Source of the DNA: an uncultured Eubacteriales bacterium
GTDB taxonomy: Bacteria > Bacillota > Clostridia > Monoglobales > Firm-18
Assembly (NCBI GenBank): GCA_905210885.1
Contig: CAJLYO010000014.1
Span: 1 to 16,602 of the forward strand
Direction of reading: 5' to 3'
DNA: 16,602 nt
Each line of letters starts with the position of its first letter. The first letter of the stretch is position 1. Both the position numbers and the translations under genes were made by a program. This document shows positions 1-6,376 of the stretch, one piece after another. The notes under the pieces were generated by a model, which was given only the letters and a program-made list of their open reading frames with translations, was not told the DNA's origin and did no database searches.

Positions 1-1257
1 CCTGCCGTTAAAACTTTTGAGGATTACGGCTGCGAAGACCCCGACCCGGCAGAGGACGGTATTTGGGTTCCCGGTGTTCCGGTTCTTGTAGAATCACTTC
101 TTACAAAGATTAACTGCGCAGAGTGGCTCTCGGGACTTATCCTTGACGGTATAGTAGCCGGTGTCGGTGCTGTTTTGGGCTTCGTTCCTCAGATGCTTGT
201 ACTGTTCTTACTCCTTGCATTTTTGGAGGCTTGCGGTTACATGGCACGTATCGCGTTCGTGCTTGACCGAATTTTCAGAAAGTTCGGTTTGTCCGGTAAA
301 TCATTCATTCCTATGCTTATAGGTACAGGCTGCGGTGTTCCCGGTATCATGGCATCGCGTACCATTGAAAACGATCGTGACAGAAAGATGACAATAATGA
401 CGACAACCTTTATCCCCTGCGGTGCAAAGGTTCCCTTTATCTCGATGATTGCCGGCGCTATATTCGGCGGTTCGGCTTGGGTTGCTACTTCGGCTTACTT
501 CGTAGGTATGGCTGCAATTATAATTTCCGGTATCATGCTTAAGAAAACAAAGATGTTTGCCGGTGACCCCGCTCCTTTCGTTATGGAGCTTCCGGCATAC
601 CACATGCCCACACTGCTTAATGTTTTGAGAAGTATGTGGGAACGCGGCTGGTCATTTATCAAAAAAGCAGGTACAATTATATTGCTCTCAACAATACTTG
701 TATGGTTCACTTCGTACTTCGGTTTCGTTGACGGATCGTTCGGAATGCTGTCTGAGGATCAGCTTGATATGAGTATTCTTGCTAAAATCGGCGGCGCTAT
801 AGCTTGGATATTCAAGCCTCTCGGCTGGGGTACATGGCAGGCAGCGGTTGCTTCGATCACCGGTCTTGTTGCAAAGGAAAATATCGTTGGTACAATGGGT
901 ATTCTCTACGGCGGAAGCGGTACGGTTTATTCAAATCTTGCTCAGGCTTTCACGGGAATCACCGGTTATTCCTTCCTTGTATTCAACCTTCTTTGCGCAC
1001 CTTGCTTTGCCGCAATCGGCGCAATCAAGCGTGAGATGAACAATGCAAAGTGGACATGGTTTGCAATCGGCTATCAGTGCGGATTTGCTTACTTGATTTC
1101 CTTCATTATAAATCAGCTGGGCGGCTTGTTCACAGGTAACGTAAACGTTATAGGTCTTATCTTTGCGGTTGCCGGAATTGCTTTGATAGTGTATATGCTG
1201 TTCAGACCGTACAAAGAAGCAACAACATTTGATAAAAACGTTAAGGTAAATGCATAA
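1..1257 (+). CDS. feoB: Ferrous iron transporter FeoB, C-terminal part (5' end outside window)
   Basis: The frame is open from the first base, giving 418 residues of the membrane domain of FeoB, the GTP-driven Fe(II) importer of the inner membrane. The N-terminal G domain lies outside the window. Visible family features are the two Gate regions. The first is GTGCGVPGIMASRTIE followed by TFIPCGAKVPFIS, each with a cysteine in the position expected for the metal path. The second is LCAPCFAAIGAIKREM near the C terminus. Several hydrophobic helices surround them, and the protein ends in a short basic tail (RPYKEATTFDKNVKVNA). The first methionine in the window (base 190, FVPQM) is internal, because the frame and the homology continue upstream of it. 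The gene is followed by a hairpin and then by the small Cys-rich FeoB partner, the usual arrangement in Clostridia. The family call is secure; only the N-terminal half is missing. Confidence 0.95.
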   Translation, partial: PAVKTFEDYGCEDPDPAEDGIWVPGVPVLVESLLTKINCAEWLSGLILDGIVAGVGAVLGFVPQMLVLFLLLAFLEACGYMARIAFVLDRIFRKFGLSGKSFIPMLIGTGCGVPGIMASRTIENDRDRKMTIMTTTFIPCGAKVPFISMIAGAIFGGSAWVATSAYFVGMAAIIISGIMLKKTKMFAGDPAPFVMELPAYHMPTLLNVLRSMWERGWSFIKKAGTIILLSTILVWFTSYFGFVDGSFGMLSEDQLDMSILAKIGGAIAWIFKPLGWGTWQAAVASITGLVAKENIVGTMGILYGGSGTVYSNLAQAFTGITGYSFLVFNLLCAPCFAAIGAIKREMNNAKWTWFAIGYQCGFAYLISFIINQLGGLFTGNVNVIGLIFAVAGIALIVYMLFRPYKEATTFDKNVKVNA

Positions 1258-1265
1258 TTATCTTT

Positions 1266-1295
1266 ATCACACCCAAACAGCCGTTTGGGTGTGAT
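1266..1295 (+). other. 13-bp perfect hairpin between feoB and its partner gene, no T-tract
   Basis: The arms ATCACACCCAAAC (1266-1278) and GTTTGGGTGTGAT (1283-1295) pair perfectly around the loop AGCC. No run of T follows on either strand, so it is not a standard intrinsic terminator. It lies 8 bases after the feoB stop and 8 bases before the AAAGGAGGT ribosome binding site of the next gene. It may be an mRNA-stabilising or processing hairpin, or a leaky terminator that lowers expression of the downstream genes. Confidence 0.6.
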
Positions 1296-1318
1296 GCATA
1301 TTAAAGGAGGTTTTAAGC

Positions 1319-1489
1319 ATGACATGGATAATCAATAACATCGGTACAATTTTTACACTTGCCGTCTTGACAATTGCGGTAATCTTGATTATAATGTATA
1401 TGAGAAAAAATAAGCGCATGGGCAAGACCTCCTGCGGCTGCGGCTGTAAGAACTGTGCTATGCGCGGAACATGTCACGGTCAGAAGTGA
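1319..1489 (+). CDS. FeoB-associated Cys-rich membrane protein
   Basis: A 56-residue protein starting at an ATG with a very strong ribosome binding site (AAAGGAGGT, 1304-1312). Residues about 3-28 form one hydrophobic helix (IINNIGTIFTLAVLTIAVIL). A short basic stretch (RKNKRMGK) and a cysteine cluster follow (CGCGCKNCAMRGTC, five Cys). This pattern of one membrane helix plus a cytoplasmic Cys-rich tail is that of the FeoB-associated Cys-rich membrane protein family (PF12669). Members are found directly downstream of feoB in many Firmicutes and are thought to assist iron uptake in the way FeoC does elsewhere. Its position 61 bases after feoB supports this. The biochemical role in this family is not established; the cysteines could bind iron or another soft metal. 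Confidence 0.85.
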   Translation: MTWIINNIGTIFTLAVLTIAVILIIMYMRKNKRMGKTSCGCGCKNCAMRGTCHGQK

Positions 1490-1515
1490 CTTATTATACG
1501 AAAGGGTGTTGTTTT

Positions 1516-1749
1516 ATGAAAATTCTTGACTGCATAAAAAATGAAAAGCTTTTGTGCTTTGTGGGAGGAATTGCTGCCGCTACATACGGTGTTAAGGCGC
1601 TCAAAAGCGAAAAAACAAGAAAGGCATGCGTAACAGGGCTTGCAAAATGCATTAAGCTGCAAAATGATGCCCGCGAGGCGTTTGAAAACATGCGTGAAGA
1701 AGCGCAGGATATTTGCTGCGATGCAAAAAAAGAAGCTGCCGAGCAATAA
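1516..1749 (+). CDS. Small DUF6110-like protein paired with metal P-type ATPase
   Basis: A 77-residue protein. I place the start at ATG 1516, behind AAAGGGTG (1501-1508). An earlier ATG in the same frame (1471) lies inside the preceding gene and lacks a ribosome binding site. Residues about 9-25 (EKLLCFVGGIAAATYGVKA) form a Gly/Ala-rich hydrophobic segment. The rest is a charged helix ending in ENMREEAQDICCDAKKEA. This resembles the DUF6110 group of small clostridial proteins (an FxGGxxxGTxGxKxLxS-like core), judged from memory. The gene ends 15 bases before the P-type ATPase start, and the short helix plus charged tail suggests an accessory subunit of that pump. Function unknown. The adjacent Cys pair (CC) near the C terminus could bind metal, but that is only a possibility. 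Confidence 0.65.
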   Translation: MKILDCIKNEKLLCFVGGIAAATYGVKALKSEKTRKACVTGLAKCIKLQNDAREAFENMREEAQDICCDAKKEAAEQ

Positions 1750-1764
1750 AAGAGGGTATGCCAG

Positions 1765-3861
1765 GTGAAATATAAAATTGTATATAATTCACAGGGAAGG
1801 CTTCGTCTGCGTTTAGGCAGCGGAGCTTTTTCAAAAGAACAGGAAAACAGTGTTGTTTCGATTTTAACATCGGTAGACGGAGTTGTGTCGGTTGAGGCAA
1901 AGTGCGTTAACGGCGGTATACTTGTTTATTATGCCGGTGACGCTCTGGAGCGTGTGCTTTACGCTGTTGATAGTATGAAACGCAGCGACTTAAAGAATAT
2001 GCCCCTTACTTCGGCGCAGCTTATTGACGTTGAGTTTAAGAAAGATCTGTTTAAAATTATACGCAAGCGCCTGCTTACAAAGCTGTTTTTGCCGTCGTTT
2101 TTGACATTCCCGCTTACGGTTTACAGAGCATTGCCTTTTATAAAAGAAGGGCTTTCAAGCCTTGCACGAGGCAGACTTAACGTAAGCGTTTTGGACGCGG
2201 TTTCCATAAGTGCCTCCATTTTGAGCGGTTCTCCGTCTACGGCGTCGTCTGTTATGACGCTGCTTAACATTTCATCGCTGCTTGAAGGCTATACGCGAAA
2301 GAAAGCGAAAAATGCACTGTCTGACAGTCTGTCGCTTAATATTGAAAAGGTATGGAGAGTAAACGGCGAAGAGGAGGAGTGTATTCCTCTTGCCATGGTT
2401 TGCCCCGGCGATATAATTCGTGTAAGAAGCGGAAGTATGATACCGGTTGACGGAAACGTTAAAAACGGAACTGCTGAGGTAAATGAAGCCTCCATGACCG
2501 GTGAATCGGCGGCACAGCTTAAAACAGACGGAATGAGCGTGTATGCCGGTACGGTGGTTGAACAGGGCGAAATTGATATAGAAGCCTCGAAACTTCCGGA
2601 TGACAGCAGAATACACAATATTATCGAGCTTATTGAAAATTCAGCCGAGCTTAAATCAGGTGTTCAGACCAAGGCAGAAAATTTTGCGGACAGTCTTGTT
2701 CCGTTCAGCTTTATTACAAGCGTTGCCGCTTATCTGGTAACAGGAAACCTTACAAAAGCGCTTTCTGTTTTAATGGTTGACTATTCCTGTGCCATAAAGC
2801 TTTCGACACCGATTTCCGTAATTTCGGCAATGAAAGAGGCAACAAACTACGATATTATGGTAAAGGGCGGCAGATTTTTGGAAAACTACGCTTTTGCCGA
2901 TACCATGATGTTTGACAAAACGGGAACACTTACCGTTTCATGCCCCAATCTTGCAAAGGTTATTGCTTTTGAAGGGTACAACGAGGACAGAATTTTAAGA
3001 ATTGCCGCATGTCTTGAGGAGCATTTTCCCCACAGCGTCGCAAAGGCAATTGTTAAAGCGGCTGAGGATAAAAAGCTTGAACACCGTGAGGAGCATGCGG
3101 AGGTTAAATATATCGTGGCGCACGGCATAGCTTCGGATTTAAACGGTGAAAAGGCGATTATAGGAAGTGCCCATTTTGTAATCGACGACGAGAAAATACC
3201 GGTTACCGACGAGCAAAGGGAGCTTGCGGCTCAGCTCGGTGAGAAATATTCAATGGTTTATCTTGCAATAGGCGGAAAGCTTTGCGGTATACTTTGCATA
3301 GAGGACCCCATAAGGGAAAATGCCGGAGCGGTTATAGAAAAGCTTAAAAACGAAGGCTTTTCCGACATTATAATGATAACGGGCGACGGTGCGGCAACTG
3401 CGTCAAGCGTGTGCCGCGAGCTTGGAATAGACAAGTATTATGCAAAGGTACTTCCCGAGGACAAGCTTAATATTATTGAGGAAATCAAGAAAAAAGGTCA
3501 TAAGGTCGTTATGGTCGGCGACGGAATTAACGATTCACCGGCTCTTGCCGCGGCGGACGTGTCGGTGGCTATGAAGGATGCCTCGGACATTGCGCGGGAA
3601 ACAGCGGATATTACGCTTTTATCCTCAGACCTTGAAAAACTTATTGTTCTCCGCGATTTAAGCTGCGCACTCTTTAAACGGATTCATTCAAACTATCGGT
3701 TTATAACCGTTTTCAACAGTGTCCTGCTGCTTTTGGGCTTGTGCGGAGTTATATCCCCGGTTTCAAGCGCCGTTTTGCATAATATGTCAACTATGGGCAT
3801 TTGCCTGCAGAGCATGCGTCCCCTTCTTTCGGAGGAGGAAGAGAATAATTATAAAGGGTAA
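1765..3861 (+). CDS. Heavy-metal P-type (P1B-like) ATPase with YSC instead of CPC
   Basis: 698 residues, starting at GTG 1765 behind AGAGGG (1751-1756). An ATP-driven metal transporter of the inner membrane. Residues about 1-70 are an HMA-like fold without a CxxC pair (YKIVYNSQGRLRLRLG...). Helices follow from about 90 to 175. The actuator motif TGES is at 245-248, the phosphorylation motif DKTGT starts at D384, and the hinge motif MVGDGINDSPA is at 583-593. C-terminal helices follow, with NSVLLLLGL and the HNMST region. In the membrane metal-binding helix, where most P1B pumps read CPC, this protein reads Y340-S341-C342 (MVDYSCAIKLSTP). A related motif occurs, as I recall, in CtpC-like pumps associated with Mn, but substrate is not deducible here. 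Neighbouring feoB suggests iron or manganese. The last four residues and the stop are encoded by a terminator palindrome. Confidence 0.93.
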   Translation: MKYKIVYNSQGRLRLRLGSGAFSKEQENSVVSILTSVDGVVSVEAKCVNGGILVYYAGDALERVLYAVDSMKRSDLKNMPLTSAQLIDVEFKKDLFKIIRKRLLTKLFLPSFLTFPLTVYRALPFIKEGLSSLARGRLNVSVLDAVSISASILSGSPSTASSVMTLLNISSLLEGYTRKKAKNALSDSLSLNIEKVWRVNGEEEECIPLAMVCPGDIIRVRSGSMIPVDGNVKNGTAEVNEASMTGESAAQLKTDGMSVYAGTVVEQGEIDIEASKLPDDSRIHNIIELIENSAELKSGVQTKAENFADSLVPFSFITSVAAYLVTGNLTKALSVLMVDYSCAIKLSTPISVISAMKEATNYDIMVKGGRFLENYAFADTMMFDKTGTLTVSCPNLAKVIAFEGYNEDRILRIAACLEEHFPHSVAKAIVKAAEDKKLEHREEHAEVKYIVAHGIASDLNGEKAIIGSAHFVIDDEKIPVTDEQRELAAQLGEKYSMVYLAIGGKLCGILCIEDPIRENAGAVIEKLKNEGFSDIIMITGDGAATASSVCRELGIDKYYAKVLPEDKLNIIEEIKKKGHKVVMVGDGINDSPALAAADVSVAMKDASDIARETADITLLSSDLEKLIVLRDLSCALFKRIHSNYRFITVFNSVLLLLGLCGVISPVSSAVLHNMSTMGICLQSMRPLLSEEEENNYKG

Positions 3862-3887
3862 GCCGTTATGGCTTACCCTTTATAATT
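3847..3887. terminator. Bidirectional terminator that also encodes both C termini
   Basis: A perfect 18-bp inverted repeat (left arm 3847-3864, right arm 3870-3887, loop GTTAT) lies between two convergent genes. Each arm reads AATTATAAAGGGTAAGCC outward from its gene. The stop codons of both the ATPase (3859-3861) and the AraC gene (3873-3875) lie inside the arms. The outer, A+T-rich part of each stem supplies the U-rich stretch (CCCTTTATAATT) for the opposite direction. Confidence 0.85.
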
Positions 3888-4649
3888 ATGCGGTGAAAAT
3901 CCCGTTTTTTTCTTAAATGTTCTTATAAAGTTGGCGTATGAATTAAAGCCGGAATAGTTTGCCGCCTCGGTTACCGTTGCGCCGTTTTGCAAAAGTTCTA
4001 TTGCCTTCATTATTTTCAGCCTTAAAATGTACTCTCCCGGCGCTATGCCGAAATTATCTTTAAAAACCGTGTACAGTTTTGTTTGACCTATTCCGAATTT
4101 TTCCGAAATGTCCTTAAGGCTGACGCCATACTCTGCGTTTTCATACACGTACTTTAAAATATCCGAAATTTGTCCCGGCTTTTTTTGCGGAGCCGCATCG
4201 CTCGAAGGAAGCTTTGATAAAATGCGGAGTATGGAAAATGCGTAAAAAACCGCATCAGCTTCATAATAGTTGCTGCGGCAAATTTCCGTGCCCTTGTTAA
4301 AAAGAAATGTAAGTTCTTTTATTTGTTCAGCATTCGGCTTAAAATGCAGATATCTCTTATTTTGAAAAACGGAAAACATATCCCCGGCAAATTTTGCACG
4401 CTCAGAAAACATTTTGTCTTTAATTGTCAGCAGACAACGTTCAAACGGCGTTACAGACGGCATAATCCTGTGAAAGGAAAACGGCGCAAACATAAACATA
4501 TCGCCGATATTCGCATTAAAAATTTCAAATTCCGTTTCAATACGCACATTGTTGCTTAAAACAAGATAAAACTCATAATAATCGTGGAGATGATACTGAA
4601 AAACCTCCTCTGATTTTACGTGATTCATAAAGATATAATCGCGTGACAT
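3873..4649 (-). CDS. AraC-family transcriptional regulator, last gene of ABC exporter operon
   Basis: 258 residues. The N-terminal half looks like a cupin-type sensor: HLHDYYEFYLVL, then NIGDMFMFAPFSFHRIMP, the usual His-rich edge of the AraC ligand pocket. The C-terminal 100 residues carry the two AraC helix-turn-helix units. The first is VSLKDISEKFGIGQTKLYTVF; the second is ATVTEAANYSGFNSYANFIRTFKKKTGFSP, the family signature. The start codon overlaps the stop of the ABC gene by one base (TAATG, 4647-4651). There is only a weak ribosome binding site, so translation is probably coupled to the exporter. Being at the end of the exporter operon, it most likely controls that operon or a linked function; the inducer is unknown. 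Its C-terminal NYKG and stop lie in the shared terminator. Confidence 0.88.
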   Translation of the reverse strand: MSRDYIFMNHVKSEEVFQYHLHDYYEFYLVLSNNVRIETEFEIFNANIGDMFMFAPFSFHRIMPSVTPFERCLLTIKDKMFSERAKFAGDMFSVFQNKRYLHFKPNAEQIKELTFLFNKGTEICRSNYYEADAVFYAFSILRILSKLPSSDAAPQKKPGQISDILKYVYENAEYGVSLKDISEKFGIGQTKLYTVFKDNFGIAPGEYILRLKIMKAIELLQNGATVTEAANYSGFNSYANFIRTFKKKTGFSPHNYKG

Positions 4650-6376
4650 TACTCGTCAACCCCTTCGGCGCGGCTGTTGTAGAGCATTGTGTAAAATCCG
4701 TTTTTCGCCAGAAGTTCGCCGTGAGTGCCCTGTTCAATAATGTTACCGTCCTTCATAACCAGTATAACGTCTGCCTCGCGGATTGTGGACAGCCTGTGGG
4801 CAACAATAAAGCTTGTTCTGCCCTGCATCATCTTTGCAAAAGCTGCTTGAATGCGGAGCTCTGTTCTTGTGTCGATTGACGATGTTGCTTCGTCAAGTAT
4901 AAGCATAGGCGGCAGACAAAGCATAACCCTTGCAATGCATAAAAGCTGTTTTTGACCGGCTGAAAGCTCCGTTCCGCATTCTCCTATAACGGTGTCGTAT
5001 CCTTTCGGCAGCCTTTTTATAAAGGAATGAGCGTGCGCCTCCCTCGCCGCGGCGGTAATCTGTTCGTCTGTTGCGGACGGATTTCCGTATGCGATATTTT
5101 CGCGAACCGTGCCGCTTTTAAGCCATGTATCCTGCAGCACCATGCCGATATTGCGGCGAAGTGAGCTTTTCGTAACGTTTCTTATATCGTGACCGTCGAC
5201 TGAAATGCTGCCGCCGCAAACGTCATAGAAACGCATAAGCAGATTGATAAGCGTTGTTTTTCCGCAGCCTGTGGGTCCTACAATTGCAATTTTCTGTCCC
5301 GGCTTTGTGGTAAGAGAGATGTTTTTCAAAAGCGGACGCTCCGGGGTGTAGCTGAATGATACGTTGTCAAGGCTCACTGCACTTCCGTTTTTCAAAACCA
5401 AAGCTCCGGGAGCGTCCGGAATTTCCTCTTTTTCGTCAAGCAGACTGAAAATGCGCACCAGTGAGGCTTTTGCATTCTGCAGCTCGGTTATTACTCCGCT
5501 TATTTCGTTAAACGGCTTTGCATACTGGCTTGCGTAGCTTAAAAATACGCTTAGCTGACCTATCGTAATTCCGCCGCCCACCGCAAGCATTGCACACAGC
5601 AAACACACTGCCGCATAAATTATGTTGTTTAAAAGGCGTGTTGTGGGGTTTGTAAGGCTTGAAAAAAACGTGGCGCGAAACGCTGCGGTTTTAAACCGCT
5701 CATTAACCTCGTCAAAATCCCTTAGCATTTCGTTTCCGCGGCAATATGATTTTATTACCTTCATTCCGTCGGTAAATTCGTTTATCATCGCCGTCTGCTC
5801 GCCCCTAATCTGCGCCTGCTCGGTGAACCAGCGGTGTATTTTCTTTGCGATAAACCGTGCGGAAAAAAGTGAAAGAGGAGTAAGCGCCGCCACAAGAACG
5901 GTAACGGATATGTTATAGCTTAACATAACCGCAAGTGTTCCTATAATTGTTATAACCCCCGTGAAAATCTGTGAAAGTCCCATAAGCATGCCATCGGAAA
6001 ATGTGTCAACGTCCGAAATCATGCGGCTTAGTAAGTCGCCGGAGGCATGGGTGTCAAGATATGAAAGCGGCAGGCGCTGAAGCTTTGCAAACAGTATTTC
6101 GCGCAAATCCCGCGAAACGCAAAATGTAATTTTATTGTTGCATACTGCAAGCAGCTGCTGTGCCGCGGCGGCAATAAGAGCCACTGCCGCAACGTAATAA
6201 ACGTATTTCAAAACACCGTCAAAATTCACCTTTCCGGCGGCAATCATACAGTCAATTGCCTTTCCGCAAAGGATAGGTATTATAAGCGTTGCCGCAGAGC
6301 TTACGGCGGCGCATATAAAGCTTATAACCGCCAAAGGCAGATAAGGCTTTAAATAAGGTAGTATTTTTTTAGTCAT
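4649..6376 (-). CDS. ABC exporter half-transporter, catalytically complete subunit
   Basis: 575 residues, starting at ATG 6374-6376 (MTKKILPYLKPYL). The ribosome binding site GGAGG (6386-6390) is 9 bases upstream. The frame is open further upstream to 6484, but that stretch only overlaps the preceding gene out of frame. About 310 residues of six-helix membrane domain come first (ISDVDTFSDGMLMGL and similar exporter coupling-helix signatures). The ATPase domain follows: Walker A GPTGCGKTT from residue 367 (Lys 373), signature ELSAGQKQLL, Walker B LILDEATSSID with catalytic Glu 496, and switch His 527 (AHRLST). The signature has Ala in place of the first Gly (LSAGQ). With the upstream gene it forms a heterodimer of the multidrug/lipid exporter type. 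It has a consensus Walker A/B but lends the altered signature to the partner's nucleotide site. Substrate unknown. Confidence 0.92.
   Translation of the reverse strand: MTKKILPYLKPYLPLAVISFICAAVSSAATLIIPILCGKAIDCMIAAGKVNFDGVLKYVYYVAAVALIAAAAQQLLAVCNNKITFCVSRDLREILFAKLQRLPLSYLDTHASGDLLSRMISDVDTFSDGMLMGLSQIFTGVITIIGTLAVMLSYNISVTVLVAALTPLSLFSARFIAKKIHRWFTEQAQIRGEQTAMINEFTDGMKVIKSYCRGNEMLRDFDEVNERFKTAAFRATFFSSLTNPTTRLLNNIIYAAVCLLCAMLAVGGGITIGQLSVFLSYASQYAKPFNEISGVITELQNAKASLVRIFSLLDEKEEIPDAPGALVLKNGSAVSLDNVSFSYTPERPLLKNISLTTKPGQKIAIVGPTGCGKTTLINLLMRFYDVCGGSISVDGHDIRNVTKSSLRRNIGMVLQDTWLKSGTVRENIAYGNPSATDEQITAAAREAHAHSFIKRLPKGYDTVIGECGTELSAGQKQLLCIARVMLCLPPMLILDEATSSIDTRTELRIQAAFAKMMQGRTSFIVAHRLSTIREADVILVMKDGNIIEQGTHGELLAKNGFYTMLYNSRAEGVDE

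Noticed and set aside
301..710. Open frames on the minus strand inside feoB
   Set aside because: They are antisense shadows of the conserved Gate region, with no initiation signals.
1471..1515. Longer version of the DUF6110-like protein starting at 1471
   Set aside because: It overlaps the end of the Cys-rich membrane protein gene and lacks a ribosome binding site, whereas ATG 1516 has AAAGGGTG before it.
1758..1775. Five-codon reading frame (ATG 1758 to TAA) overlapping the ATPase start
   Set aside because: AGAGGG ends only one base before this ATG, too close for initiation, so it serves the GTG at 1765.
3847..3887. Homology between the ATPase and AraC C termini (both NYKG)
   Set aside because: The identity comes from the palindromic DNA read from both sides, not from common ancestry.
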